Origin: Tetrapisispora phaffii CBS 4417
Lineage: Eukaryota; Ascomycota; Saccharomycetes; Saccharomycetales; Saccharomycetaceae
Direction of reading: 5' to 3'
Assembly: GCF_000236905.1 (NCBI RefSeq)
Contig: NC_016522.1
Location: 186,001 to 250,000 of the forward strand
Length of the DNA stretch: 64,000 bases
In this document: positions 1-9,733 of the stretch, piece after piece
How the letters are laid out: each line of letters begins with the position of its first letter
How positions within the stretch are numbered: position 1 is the stretch's first letter
Translations under genes and position numbers: made by a program
Notes under the pieces: generated by a model
What the model was told of the DNA's origin: nothing
Seen by the model: the letters and a program-made list of their open reading frames with translations, nothing else
Database searches by the model: none

Positions 1-714
1 GCTATCAGACCATCTGTTATTTCGTTTAATTCTTGGAATTATTCTGAATTAGACATAAAATTCATAAGAATATTGAAAATATCGTACTTGATTTTGATAA
101 ACAAAAATGATAATTATTTACTAAGTTTTAAAGAGTTGATAGAATATGTTTGCCAGTCTTTATTATCCCACGAAACAAAATTGAAAACTGCTTCTTGGAT
201 TTTATTAAGAAGTTTATTATTCAAATATTCAGAGTCTCATTTCCATGAATATTGGCCTTTAATTTCCTATTGTTTGCAAACCAATTTACAAGATTTCTAT
301 GAAAAATTGAAACTTCAAGTCCCTATTGATGCAAATAATGTTCTTCAAATGGCAAAATCATTAGATTTACTATTGCTATTTAATTTTGAAGATTTCAGTG
401 CTACGAATGAATGGTTATTTATTATTGATAGTATAAATTGTATATCTAAAGAGGGTCCATATATGTCCTTATCTGATATAATTGGAGAATCCAAAGAATA
501 CGAAACATTATCAAGCACTATATCGCCAATAAAATTATCCGGTCCTGTTAATTCGTTGCTGCTACTAGGAATCAATAATATTGATAGCCATTTTAGATTA
601 AAAGATTTTTTTAAGAATATCAGCTACTTCCATTATGAGTATGTTTACAGCCTGGAAAAGGTTGATATGAAGCCCATCGAAAAAGACCTAATCGAAGACA
701 TTTTCTGGGCCTAA
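1..714 (+). CDS. DOP1: Dop1 C-terminal part (truncated by window edge)
   Basis: The reading frame is open from base 1 to a TAA at 712-714, so this is the last ~237 codons of a longer gene that begins left of the window. The visible part is a leucine-rich helical C-terminus without catalytic motifs, including the stretch RPSVISFNSWNYSEL near its start. Dop1 is a large, essential leucine-zipper-like protein working with Neo1 and Mon2 in endosome-Golgi traffic and organisation of membranes. The assignment rests on this C-terminal resemblance and on position: DOP1 is followed by convergent MTQ2 and then RUB1 in S. cerevisiae (YDR141C-YDR140W-YDR139C), exactly as here. There is an in-frame TTG at 73 but no reason to start there. 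Alternative: another helical-repeat protein, unlikely given the context. Confidence 0.82.
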   Translation, partial: AIRPSVISFNSWNYSELDIKFIRILKISYLILINKNDNYLLSFKELIEYVCQSLLSHETKLKTASWILLRSLLFKYSESHFHEYWPLISYCLQTNLQDFYEKLKLQVPIDANNVLQMAKSLDLLLLFNFEDFSATNEWLFIIDSINCISKEGPYMSLSDIIGESKEYETLSSTISPIKLSGPVNSLLLLGINNIDSHFRLKDFFKNISYFHYEYVYSLEKVDMKPIEKDLIEDIFWA

Positions 715-825
715 CTTCACACCTATTTGTAGTGATAGTTTTCATAACCACATTATTTATAGATCTAGTTATAATTACTAAATGATGCATTACTAATATA
801 TAGTATAAAATGTGCTCTTATTAAT

Positions 826-1494
826 TTAACGTCTTGAGAAACGATATACACTAAGGACTTCCCATCCTGCCTTTCTTTGCTTAACCAGTTCAACTTTCCA
901 GCTATAATTATCGATCATGTCCTTAACAATTTCTTCTGGGCGATTTTGAGCACAGAATAATATATATGCCACTCCATCAGGCGATAAAATATTTCCAAGG
1001 TTATCTAGGACTCTCTGAGTCACCACCATTCCGTTTTTACCACCTTCCAAAGCTAAATCTAACCATGTATGGATATCCTTTTCATCAGCTGGAACGAGTG
1101 GTACCTTCTCAGCTGGAACGTATGGTGGATTAAATACTAATACATCCACTTGATTATTTCTTAAATTAGATCCTAAATCTGTTTGTATGCAATCCAAGTA
1201 ACTCTTATCGCAATCATTTTTCTTTGCTGTTTCCAACGTTGTTTTAACTGCCCATGGACTAATATCCAAGCCAAAGTATAATGAATTTCCCATTGTCGGA
1301 ATATGATTCTGCATCATAAACGTAAGCACAATCCCAGTACCAGGGCCAAACTCACTCACAACCGTAAGTTTGTTCTTAAACCTATCTTTTAAAAAAAGTT
1401 GCTCATCTTCTAAAGAATCTAGTAGCAGGAAACTATCTTCACTTGGTTCATAAACTTTCTCATAATCACAAGTCACATATGGAGTTGGTAACAT
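826..1494 (-). CDS. MTQ2: Mtq2, eRF1 glutamine N5-methyltransferase
   Basis: This 222-residue protein is a Class I S-adenosylmethionine-dependent methyltransferase of the HemK/PrmC type. The SAM-binding glycine motif EFGPGTG is at residues 48-54 and the diagnostic NPPY catalytic motif is at 122-125, which contacts the glutamine amide. The N-terminal [15 protein letters not shown] is typical of the eukaryotic N6AMT1/Mtq2 branch. Mtq2, with its zinc-finger partner Trm112, methylates the GGQ glutamine of release factor eRF1 (Sup45) in the cytosol and is also linked to 60S maturation. Length equals the S. cerevisiae protein (about 221). It converges on DOP1 (111-bp gap) and is divergent from RUB1. 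Confidence 0.95.
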   Translation of the reverse strand: MLPTPYVTCDYEKVYEPSEDSFLLLDSLEDEQLFLKDRFKNKLTVVSEFGPGTGIVLTFMMQNHIPTMGNSLYFGLDISPWAVKTTLETAKKNDCDKSYLDCIQTDLGSNLRNNQVDVLVFNPPYVPAEKVPLVPADEKDIHTWLDLALEGGKNGMVVTQRVLDNLGNILSPDGVAYILFCAQNRPEEIVKDMIDNYSWKVELVKQRKAGWEVLSVYRFSRR

Positions 1495-1881
1495 TACAAA
1501 AAGTATACTGCAAATAATCTAGCGCAATAAGACCAAATCACAAGCATATTTCCACTCTTGAATAGTTAATATACAGAGGTACAGAGATGACTTATCTCAA
1601 ACCTAGAATATATACATACATATGCATATACCTTTTATTATTTTACATTAACATTCTTGAAGTTTTTCCAACTCATCGCAAGGTTTAAATTATTTTTCAC
1701 TCAAAAGTAAAATTTAAGGTCACAGTTAAAAACTATAATAAACTATTTATACGATATTGTTCATACTCGGTAGTTGAGGTCATCTTCGAATATAGGAGGT
1801 GACTCAATATATAGAACAGCATATCTATTGAGTATTTAAAGTTGAAAAGGGTTAAATCTTAAAAAGTAGGACACTGAAGTG
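1495..1881. promoter_or_regulatory. Divergent MTQ2/RUB1 promoter region
   Basis: This 387-bp AT-rich gap separates two divergent start codons. Short TATA-like stretches are visible (around 1605-1630 and 1740-1755). A TGACTCA heptamer, a possible Gcn4/AP-1-type site, sits at 1800-1806, 76 bp upstream of the RUB1 start. I see no RNA gene or additional ORF here. Confidence 0.5.
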
Positions 1882-2187
1882 ATGCAAATAAAGGTAAAAA
1901 CATTGACTGGTAAAGAAATAGCCATCGAGGTACAAGGAAGTGATAAGGTGTTCCATATCAAAGATCTTTTAGAAGAAAAAGAAGGTATCCCTCCATCACA
2001 ACAGAGACTAATTTTCCAAGGCAAACAAATGTATGTGTTATAAGCAGGGACAATTTATCCTTTTTATGGAGAAAGATTACTAACTATCGTAATTGAATAC
2101 AGAGATGATGAACAAACCGTTGAATCTGCAAATTTAATAGATGGAATGCAACTGCATTTGGTTCTAACTTTAAGAGGTGGTAATTAG
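1882..2187 (+). CDS. RUB1: Rub1, NEDD8-like ubiquitin-family modifier (two exons)
   Basis: Exon 1 is 1882-2030 and exon 2 is 2103-2187; joined they give 77 codons plus TAG, the usual Rub1 length. The protein is a ubiquitin fold starting [13 protein letters not shown] and ending LTLRGGN. The Gly75-Gly76 pair is the conjugation site, and the single extra Asn77 marks a precursor that a Yuh1-type hydrolase must trim. Residue 72 is Thr rather than the ubiquitin Arg72, which together with the Asn tail separates it from ubiquitin and marks it as Rub1/NEDD8. Rub1 is activated by Ula1-Uba3, carried by Ubc12 and attached to cullins such as Cdc53. The gene is divergent from MTQ2 as in S. cerevisiae. Without splicing the frame runs into a stop just after the 5' splice site, so the intron call is required. 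Confidence 0.95.
2031..2102 (+). other. Spliceosomal intron of RUB1
   Basis: This 72-nt intron has the canonical yeast 5' splice site GTATGT (2031-2036), an exact branchpoint TACTAAC (2078-2084) and a 3' splice site ending TACAG (2098-2102), 18 nt after the branchpoint motif. It splits an Ile codon (AT|A). Removing it restores one continuous ubiquitin-like protein of exactly 77 residues. S. cerevisiae RUB1 also carries an intron, so position and presence look conserved. Confidence 0.95.
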
Positions 2188-2664
2188 TATAGAGATAAAG
2201 CAACAAATTATATATTCTACTTATAAACCTATATATATACATATATATGTCTAAACTAATTATAAATTCCTTCTAGCATGCTAAAACCTGATTGACAGTT
2301 CTGTAGATATTTTAAAATTTGTACTCAAGACTGACAATAGATCAGATACAGTTATATTCAAGATCTCTATATATATCATTACTAGGACATATACATGTTA
2401 CTTTTTTTATAATCTTAATCTCTTAGAAGCATCCTTGACCGATGTCTCTTAGAATGATTTTTTATCATAAGGCTTTTTTGAACATAAAAATTGACTATAT
2501 AATTGATATCAATAACTTTTAAAAGATTCAAAAATATCTATTTTAGAATGTATTGGCATTCTAAGGTCGATCTAATTACTTACTAGATACCTACTCTAGT
2601 ATTTTCTGTTGTTTGAAAAGTTCAAAGTCGTATCTGCGGTAATTCTTATATCAATCCAGACAAT
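2188..2664. other. Intergenic: RUB1 3' end and CLF1 promoter
   Basis: This 477-bp AT-rich stretch lies between co-oriented RUB1 and CLF1. It contains a short alternating TA tract near 2230-2250. I see no ORF, tRNA boxes or other structured element. Confidence 0.5.
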
Positions 2665-4770
2665 ATGGAACCAGATTATCAGATATCTTCAGAGCAGATA
2701 GTGAAAGATGTACTTGATAAAAGAAAACAGAAATCACAAGCTACCAAGTCCAATGTTGATATCAATATCCAGGATTTAGAAGAATTGAAAGATTTACAAG
2801 GTCGTAAGAGAACTGAATATGAAACTTACTTGAAGAGAAATAGATTAGACATGGGCCAGTGGCTGCGATACGCAGATTTCGAAATTCAGCAACATGATAT
2901 TAGGAGAGCAAGATCAATTTTTGAAAGAGCAATGTTGGTAGATAGCTCATATATTCCACTATGGATACGTTATATTGACACGGAAATAAAAAATGAGTTC
3001 ATCAACCATGCCAGAAACCTTTTGAATAGAGCTGTTAATATTTTACCGAGAGTAGATAAACTATGGTACAAATATTTAATACTGGAAGAATCTATTGGAA
3101 ACATAGACATAACAAGGTCATTATTTAATAAATGGATTTCTTTAGAACCAAATGTAAATGCCTGGGATTCTTTTATTGATTTTGAAATTAGGCAAAAAAA
3201 ATGGAATGAAGTAAGGAATATCTATTCAAAATATGTGTTGGTACATCCACAATACAGGACCTGGGATAATTGGTTTTTATTTGAGAAGAAATATGGAACA
3301 ATAGAACTTGTAAGAAAAACCTATGTTTTCGCCCTTGATACATTACAGTCATATTTAGATGTTACGAATAAAGATAATGAACAAATATTCGATAATCTTC
3401 TTGGTGATATTATATCAATTGTAATACATTTTTCTAGCTGGGAAGCATCTCAGGCGGAATATGAGCGTAGTCGTGCTCTGATAAGGTTTGCTTTAGAGCA
3501 ATGGCCTGAGCAAAAAGTACTAAGAGATTATCAGGTTGATTTTGAAAAGAGTTTTGGAAAAGATTTCGAGAACATAGAAAGCAATATAATAAGGAAGAGG
3601 AAACAATCATATGAACACTATTTGATAAACAATCCTAGAGATTATGATACCTGGTGGATTTATTTAGATTTAATTGAAAAATATTTTGTCGTTGAATTAC
3701 TAGATATTTATAATCAGTGTGTTATCAATTCTAAACCTGAAACGATGAAAAAAACCATAGAATTTGAAAGGTATATTTGCATTTGGATAAGATATCTAAT
3801 TTTTGTTGAAAAAACAGGTAATGATACTGAGCTTTGCAGAACTTTGTATAATGACTTGATCTCTAATATTATTCCACATAAAGAGTTTACATATCCTCTA
3901 ATATGGATCATGTATGCTAATTTTGAAATTAGACAGGATAATATATCCAATGCAAGAAAAATCATGGGAAGGGCAATCGGTATTTGTCCCAGTGATGAAT
4001 TATTTAGATCGTATATTTCCATTGAAATAAAATTAAAAGAGTTTGATAGAGTAAGAAAATTATATGAAAAATATATCGAATTTAAACCAAATTCTGAAGA
4101 ATTGTGGATCCAATATGCTGAATTAGAGAGTAATTTAGGTGACGAGGTTAGAGCGAGAGGCATATTAGAATCAGCCTTAAATTCATCAATGAATTGTTTC
4201 AATAAAGACTCAAAAAACAAACTCTTCAAATCATTGATAGAGATTGAGACGGAGTCTGGAAATTATGACAAGGTTAGAGTTGCATATCAAAAATACTTGA
4301 GAAATTCTGATTTTGATAAGTCCATATGGATTGAGTACGCTACATTTGTTCTTTCTACACCAACTGAAGACCAGTTAAAGTTATTAACTAACAACAGTTC
4401 TAATGCTGATTCTGACGAGGAACTAGAATTCTCTATAACTGAAGAAAACATAAATAATGCCAGAAAAATTTTTGAACAAGGCCTAATGCATACTAAACTT
4501 CACAATAAGGAAAGTGATAGAGTTTTTTTATTTAATGCTTATGAGCAATTTGAGGAAACTTATGGCGATTCTTTATCAAAACAAGCACTATCATCAAGAC
4601 TTCCTGTAAAATCTAAGATAAAGTTTTATGAGAATGGGATTGAGAAAGAAACGTTTCAGTATTTATTTCCAGATGATAACGATACATTAGAAAAGGAAGA
4701 AGAGAAGAAACCTGATATTTCTAAAATGTTCAAACTAGCAAAAGAATGGGAAAGTTCCCAAACAGGATAG
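2665..4770 (+). CDS. CLF1: Clf1, HAT-repeat splicing factor (Syf3/crooked neck)
   Basis: This 701-residue protein is built of tandem half-a-TPR (HAT) repeats along nearly its whole length. Repeated W..Y..FE and ARxIFERA-type signatures are visible, for example WLRYADFEIQ followed by RARSIFERAM (about residues 66-90), WIMYANFEIRQ and WIQYAELES. It matches Clf1 (Drosophila crooked neck), a scaffold of the NineTeen complex that links U5, U6 and the Prp19 machinery during spliceosome activation in the nucleus; S. cerevisiae Clf1 is about 687 aa. The N-terminus with its first HAT repeat after ~50 residues, and a charged C-terminus ending FKLAKEWESS, fit the family. It is convergent with MSL5, another splicing factor; the same pair is adjacent in S. 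cerevisiae (YLR117C/YLR116W). Confidence 0.95.
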   Translation: MEPDYQISSEQIVKDVLDKRKQKSQATKSNVDINIQDLEELKDLQGRKRTEYETYLKRNRLDMGQWLRYADFEIQQHDIRRARSIFERAMLVDSSYIPLWIRYIDTEIKNEFINHARNLLNRAVNILPRVDKLWYKYLILEESIGNIDITRSLFNKWISLEPNVNAWDSFIDFEIRQKKWNEVRNIYSKYVLVHPQYRTWDNWFLFEKKYGTIELVRKTYVFALDTLQSYLDVTNKDNEQIFDNLLGDIISIVIHFSSWEASQAEYERSRALIRFALEQWPEQKVLRDYQVDFEKSFGKDFENIESNIIRKRKQSYEHYLINNPRDYDTWWIYLDLIEKYFVVELLDIYNQCVINSKPETMKKTIEFERYICIWIRYLIFVEKTGNDTELCRTLYNDLISNIIPHKEFTYPLIWIMYANFEIRQDNISNARKIMGRAIGICPSDELFRSYISIEIKLKEFDRVRKLYEKYIEFKPNSEELWIQYAELESNLGDEVRARGILESALNSSMNCFNKDSKNKLFKSLIEIETESGNYDKVRVAYQKYLRNSDFDKSIWIEYATFVLSTPTEDQLKLLTNNSSNADSDEELEFSITEENINNARKIFEQGLMHTKLHNKESDRVFLFNAYEQFEETYGDSLSKQALSSRLPVKSKIKFYENGIEKETFQYLFPDDNDTLEKEEEKKPDISKMFKLAKEWESSQTG

Positions 4771-4925
4771 GTTTTAACGCTTCATAAAAATAAATATATT
4801 CTATAATAATATATATATCGATGGTTACAAATGTAATTAAATACTTGATGTAAATAAGATTCTCTATATCTAATTAACTATTATCTTTTGAATGCAAACT
4901 GCAGTTGGCCTACATTGCAGTTGAC

Positions 4926-6425
4926 TTAAATACCTGGAGGAGCTGAAACGCCTGGAGGAGCTGAAACGCCTGGAGGAGCTGAAACACCTGGAGGAGCTGA
5001 GACATCTGGAGGAGCTGAGATACCTGGAGGAGCTGAGACACCTGGAGGGGCTGAGACACCTGGAGGAGCTGAGACACCTGGAGGAGCTGAAACACCTGGA
5101 GGAGCTGAAACACCTGGAGGAGCTGAAACACCTGGAGGAGTCGAAATACCTGATAAATAAGTTTGCATATTGTCTTCATCTTTATTCAAAAAGATTTGCG
5201 ATGTACGATTCAACGATTGCGATGAATGACTGACTGTATATCTGTTATGATCATTAACAATCCCATTATGGCTATTATACACAGAATTGCTTCTATCTTC
5301 TGTGTAATTTCTGACAGATCCTATTGGATTATAAATGTCCTGGGAAATATTTTGTGAATTATCATAAGTGTTGGATTCGTCATCAATTCGGCTATTTCTT
5401 GATCTATATTCATTATGCACTTCATTGTTATATCTTCTCTTATAAGGCATATTATCAATACCCTGTTCAACATCATATTCCCTTTTATATCTACCTTCAT
5501 AATGCGAATTTTGATGTACATTGATATATTGTTGTGCGTTCGGACAATCTCTATAAACATGTCCTGGCATGTTACACCTATTACATATGACTTTAACTGT
5601 AAAATCTTCTCTAGAAGGACATTCATTTCTTTGGTGCCCTAATAAACCACACAGTTGACATGGTCTAGTATCCTCTCTCAATGTACCATTCAATTCGGCA
5701 AGTTTTCTTAATTGTTCTCTTTTGAGATCGTTTTGACCCTCTGGAGATGTTACTGCCTTAATTACTATATTTTGGCATGCTTTTATACCATTTTGAACCT
5801 TTTCCTCTGTATCAGATATAATCAAGCAATGCAGAGGATCAGAGAAATTCATAGCTCCCTGAGGAAGATCATTTGAATTTTTACCTTCCTTCACAGAACC
5901 TCTACCCCTGATGGCGATCTTACATTTTGATGATTCTTGTAGCTCCCTTAATGTACGTCCACGAGGTCCTAACAGTAAACCAACAAAGTTAATACCAGGG
6001 TATTGAGCAACTGGAATGAAATACTTGTCTTGAAAATTCTGAGGTCTCTTGTAATTATCTGGTGCAATATAATGAGGTATCGTTTTAATTGCAATTTCTA
6101 TTAGCCTATGTCGTTCTTCTTCCAATTTTCTCTTGTATCTTTGCTCTCTAGTGTTTGTTCTTTTACCTTGATTATCATATGCAGGAGGAGGAGATACACC
6201 TCTATTTCTTGACTCAGGCATAACAAATTCTTTATTCTGTATTTTAGTTGTGATTTCAGAAATTCTAAACATAACTTGATAAATATTGGCTTGCTCAAAT
6301 GTTAAATTACCTTCAATATTAACTGGCAAATTGTTAACCTTGGTTTCATTGTTCTTGACAGCAGAAGGTCCCCATAATTTGGGATTAGCATTTTTGTACT
6401 GTAGTCTTCCTCTCTCTTCTTCCAT
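4926..6425 (-). CDS. MSL5: Msl5, branchpoint-bridging protein (BBP/SF1)
   Basis: This 499-residue protein has the SF1/BBP layout. A helix-hairpin-like N-terminal region with [17 protein letters not shown] (about 90-110) is followed by a KH-QUA2 RNA-binding domain from about residue 130, including the [15 protein letters not shown] loop and [13 protein letters not shown]. Two CCHC zinc knuckles follow: [14 protein letters not shown] (about 253-266) and [14 protein letters not shown] (about 279-292). The family protein binds UACUAAC at the branchpoint in commitment complex 2, bridging Mud2 and the U1 snRNP protein Prp40; the exact TACTAAC in the nearby RUB1 intron is such a target. The C-terminal tail is Asn/Tyr-rich and ends in twelve PPGVSA-type hexapeptides, replacing the proline-rich tail seen in S. 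cerevisiae Msl5 (about 476 aa). Confidence 0.96.
   Translation of the reverse strand: MEEERGRLQYKNANPKLWGPSAVKNNETKVNNLPVNIEGNLTFEQANIYQVMFRISEITTKIQNKEFVMPESRNRGVSPPPAYDNQGKRTNTREQRYKRKLEEERHRLIEIAIKTIPHYIAPDNYKRPQNFQDKYFIPVAQYPGINFVGLLLGPRGRTLRELQESSKCKIAIRGRGSVKEGKNSNDLPQGAMNFSDPLHCLIISDTEEKVQNGIKACQNIVIKAVTSPEGQNDLKREQLRKLAELNGTLREDTRPCQLCGLLGHQRNECPSREDFTVKVICNRCNMPGHVYRDCPNAQQYINVHQNSHYEGRYKREYDVEQGIDNMPYKRRYNNEVHNEYRSRNSRIDDESNTYDNSQNISQDIYNPIGSVRNYTEDRSNSVYNSHNGIVNDHNRYTVSHSSQSLNRTSQIFLNKDEDNMQTYLSGISTPPGVSAPPGVSAPPGVSAPPGVSAPPGVSAPPGVSAPPGISAPPDVSAPPGVSAPPGVSAPPGVSAPPGI
4933..5148 (-). repeat. 12-unit 18-bp coding minisatellite in MSL5
   Basis: Twelve head-to-tail 18-bp units (plus-strand consensus cctggaggagctgaaaca) differ by only one to three substitutions each. 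On the minus strand each unit encodes Pro-Pro-Gly-Val-Ser-Ala, with single-unit variants containing Ile or PPD. The array is entirely in frame and reaches almost to the MSL5 stop codon. Such near-identical units are prone to slippage, so copy number is probably polymorphic between strains. Confidence 0.97.
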
Positions 6426-6828
6426 CTTTCTTACAATATTCTGTCGCTGATGACCATCTATAACTTATATGACAATATATAATCAACACCACCCAATAGC
6501 AGATAGTAATAGTTAAAAACGCATTATTTAATGGAAATGTATATACTTTAATTTAAAGTCATCTTATATAATTTAGTGTATTATCTTGGCTTTATTAATA
6601 TTGGAAGTTTTTCAAAGACCGTTTACTATGACCGACCTCTTTTAATGAATCTGGTACTATACAAGTAACACTTAAATCAATACTAAAAATTAATTGAACA
6701 CTAGATATCCTCTAAATAATACTAATTCCTTTATTAACTAATCTATTCGTCTCTTATATATTTCTTTATTACTGGATTATTTGGTGAAAAGTACCTGAGA
6801 TGATAATGTTAAAGAGAACATGTTTTTT
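6426..6828. other. Intergenic: MSL5 promoter and CFT2 3' end
   Basis: This 403-bp AT-rich gap lies between two minus-strand genes. I see no ORF, RNA gene or repeat; it should contain the MSL5 promoter and the CFT2 terminator. Confidence 0.45.
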
Positions 6829-9297
6829 CTAAATCTTTGCTAACATTTCCGTTATTGATTTTTTAACAACATCGTACAATTCTGATGGAGGTCCCTCAAT
6901 TATCGTCTCACCATCGTTTAGCTTTCTCACTGCAACCGTGTTATCTACCACTAAAGTACCTTCCCCTTTAAATTCCGCTAAGTATTTTTCTTTTGTTAAC
7001 TTTCTCTTTATTTCAGCTAATCTGATATCACCAATAGATAATGATATGCCAGTATTGACCCTAGAACGATTTTCTAAAGGTTTCAAAGTTAGTTTTGTTC
7101 TCAAAGAATCTTGCGTCACTTTGCCAAGTTTTTTAACATTTTGTGCTTTTTCTTTGATCAAACGACCTGTAAAATGAGCCACTGTATGACCATCTCTGAT
7201 ATTTTGCCATTTCAACAACTCATCCAGTTCAGGATCTATAGAAATATCCAGTGATTTTATTGTGGTACTGAAATAGATTACATCATTCAATGGCATCAAC
7301 GTCATATCAATATCCTTTTTCTTAAATATATTCTCTAAAGTCTTATTTTGATTTTCAGGTGGTCCGAAGAGAACCATTGTTCTAATTTTAAAAGATGGCC
7401 AAATAACTGAGGCTGACCTTTGATCAACTAAACTCTCTAAATTCAAAAATACGAAGGTGCATTTAACTGAAACCTTAGGAACTATAATTTTTCTTTTGCT
7501 TGGATTTTTTTCTGTCTCTAAATATTCAATATTATCTATTGAAATTTTCGGCTCAACATTATCATTACTATAACCGTTCCTACGTCTTTTATACGACTTA
7601 AGAGATTCACTAACGTCGTATGGATCATCTTCACCATTGCCTGATTCCACTGCTCTTTTCTTATTATAAGATTCAGTTATATCTTCTTCCGGAAGAAACA
7701 TTTTATAATCAACCATAATACCATAATCATCGGTTTTAGTTCGTGAAGGTTGAAATTGAAACATTTTATTTTTTGGTAATGAAGTTTTAGAGATGACTGT
7801 ATCAACAGGATAAACAACTGCTGTTTTTATAGCATGTAACGGGACTACTTCATCATTATCATCATCATTATCATCATCATCATCATCTCCTTCTTCAACA
7901 ATATCTGTATTTGCTAATGCTGAATTTTTACGGAACATATCCGTCAAACCCTTATTCTTTTTCGATTCATTAACTAATGCAACTATAAGATCTTTTCTTT
8001 TCTCCCTTCTTGTTTCAATTTCTTTTGTAAAAGCTTCCAAATCCTTTTTTTTGAGCACCTTTTCCTCTGACGTGCGAATTGATATTGATTCCGAATATAT
8101 TATAGACTGTCCTTCTTCTACTTTCTTATTTTGCTTTTCTAATTTCCATTTAGAGTACATATCTGATACTACACTCGAATCCTCAAAATTTGTTGAAGTT
8201 AAAAACACAGAAGTTCTTTCTAACTTTGAAAGTCTACAAATAACGTCATTAATTAGCAGATCAACTTCTGAAACAAAACATATTTTAGCGCCTGGATAAT
8301 TTTTTAGTTCCTTTGGTGTAACTACATGCAATAAATTTCCAAGATCAAATGGTGAAGCTGTATCTTTAGATTCCCAACTCTTAGTTAATGTTGAAGAAAA
8401 CCATTCTAACATAGATTTTGCATAGGTCAAAATTCTACCACGAGAATAAGAGACCAATAATATATGTGGCTCAGTCTTCTGGCCCTGACTTTTTGCATCC
8501 AAAATATAATTCTGAACTTGAACTAAAAGGTCTATAAATTTACTGCTTATTTCGACTGGAATGACTATTGAACCATTTAAGTAAAGACCTTCCCTTAACA
8601 TATCCTTAAATGCTTTGGATTTTCTTTTAAACGATTTAGTTGAGGCGAAATTGGAAAAATCTGTGATTAATGCAGTAGCTCCCAAAAGTGCAGAAATTGG
8701 CTTGCCAGCACTATCTAACAAAGAAGCTCCACTTAATATCATGTCCCTGGTATGATTCCATTTTGGTGCATATATTAATTTTTCTGTGTACGTCATCAAA
8801 CAAAAAATACTACCACCTACATTGACACCTGAATTATGAGCCACAAAAGTCAATCCGTCAAACTTCGACTTTAAGTCTACTAATTGAGAATATTTAATTG
8901 TTTGAATCATATCAAATGCTTTTTCGATATCTTCCAGATCTATTTCATTACTGTCATAAGGACCAGTGATACCTCTTGCTACATACAATTCAATTGTACT
9001 GGTACGACCTAAATTGGAAACAGGCAGTGTAGAATAAACTTCAATTTGTGAAATAAAATGAGAGTAAAAGTTGTAGTATATTAGAGCAAATGCACCTAAA
9101 CTTCTAACAGTCGGTTGAGATAATAAAATCAGATCCACTTCTGGAATAATAGTAGACCAATATTTGACAGAATCTGAATAAGAAACGGAATTGCTATACC
9201 AAGCTGGATCAATTAATATAGTGACGTTGTCAAATTTGAGCAAAGTCCCAACAGTGGTCCCAGAACCGTCATCGCAACATGTAACACTATATGCCAT
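6829..9297 (-). CDS. CFT2: Cft2, CPSF100-like subunit of cleavage and polyadenylation factor
   Basis: This 822-residue protein has an N-terminal metallo-beta-lactamase fold beginning MAYSVTCCDDGSGTTVGTLL with LIDPAW, followed by a beta-CASP domain, as in CPSF100/Ydh1. The HxHxDH metal-binding motif expected after the second strand is degenerate: the sequence reads LLSQPTVRSLGAF. This is the family mark of the non-catalytic paralogue of the Ysh1 endonuclease. Cft2 helps recognise polyadenylation signals in the nuclear CPF complex. A long insertion holds an acidic run (Asp/Glu/Asn, bases about 7850-7885) and basic patches RKRR-like (KSYKRRRNG). Length is close to S. cerevisiae Cft2 (about 859). 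It follows MSL5 in tandem, matching YLR116W-YLR115W. Confidence 0.94.
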   Translation of the reverse strand: MAYSVTCCDDGSGTTVGTLLKFDNVTILIDPAWYSNSVSYSDSVKYWSTIIPEVDLILLSQPTVRSLGAFALIYYNFYSHFISQIEVYSTLPVSNLGRTSTIELYVARGITGPYDSNEIDLEDIEKAFDMIQTIKYSQLVDLKSKFDGLTFVAHNSGVNVGGSIFCLMTYTEKLIYAPKWNHTRDMILSGASLLDSAGKPISALLGATALITDFSNFASTKSFKRKSKAFKDMLREGLYLNGSIVIPVEISSKFIDLLVQVQNYILDAKSQGQKTEPHILLVSYSRGRILTYAKSMLEWFSSTLTKSWESKDTASPFDLGNLLHVVTPKELKNYPGAKICFVSEVDLLINDVICRLSKLERTSVFLTSTNFEDSSVVSDMYSKWKLEKQNKKVEEGQSIIYSESISIRTSEEKVLKKKDLEAFTKEIETRREKRKDLIVALVNESKKNKGLTDMFRKNSALANTDIVEEGDDDDDDNDDDNDEVVPLHAIKTAVVYPVDTVISKTSLPKNKMFQFQPSRTKTDDYGIMVDYKMFLPEEDITESYNKKRAVESGNGEDDPYDVSESLKSYKRRRNGYSNDNVEPKISIDNIEYLETEKNPSKRKIIVPKVSVKCTFVFLNLESLVDQRSASVIWPSFKIRTMVLFGPPENQNKTLENIFKKKDIDMTLMPLNDVIYFSTTIKSLDISIDPELDELLKWQNIRDGHTVAHFTGRLIKEKAQNVKKLGKVTQDSLRTKLTLKPLENRSRVNTGISLSIGDIRLAEIKRKLTKEKYLAEFKGEGTLVVDNTVAVRKLNDGETIIEGPPSELYDVVKKSITEMLAKI

Positions 9298-9733
9298 GAT
9301 ATTATGTTATTCTTATCTTAAATATTATAAATATTCAAGTATATTCTTAATTATACTTTCGTATTTGTATGAAATTACCTACCATTTCACACCTACCCAA
9401 ACCAAACCAGTTTAATAAATTTTATTATTTTATATGTTCGTTAAATCTTAACTTTTCAGATTTCTTCTTATTTGTAACATTTTGAAAGGCTTTGAAATAA
9501 TTTGAAATTTCCGAAGCCTCAAACAAAAAACATATAAGATGATAAGATGTTTAATAATTAAAGAATAAGGCAAATGATCAAATGAATCATCTTAATTTAT
9601 AACTATTATAATATAATTAAGTTGTGGAATATATAATGGAATATGATTCAGAACAATTAAATTTTGATGAATGCAATCTTCGGAATTATTTACTGCTATA
9701 AATTATGAATTATAAATTACACAATTTAAGAAA
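9298..9733. other. Intergenic: CFT2 promoter and HPR1 3' end
   Basis: This 436-bp AT-rich gap separates two minus-strand genes. It contains a TTTCCGAA octamer at 9508-9515, which I considered and rejected as a centromere CDEIII core. I see no RNA gene or ORF here. Confidence 0.45.

Noticed and set aside
1800..1806. TGACTCA upstream of RUB1 (and another at 12195-12201 near HPR1) as Gcn4 sites
   Set aside because: Sequence matches, but the genes have no known link to amino-acid control; kept only as mentions.
1836..2024. A 62-codon minus-strand ORF opposite RUB1 exon 1
   Set aside because: The plus strand encodes a clear ubiquitin-fold exon.
4910..5179. An antisense-frame leucine/glutamine repeat ORF over the MSL5 minisatellite
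   Set aside because: It is the 18-bp repeat read in another frame of the same strand; the PPGVSA frame continues directly from the conserved BBP domains.
9508..9515. TTTCCGAA as a possible centromere CDEIII core
   Set aside because: The rest of the CDEIII consensus does not match and no RTCACRTG (CDEI) lies about 80-110 bp away.
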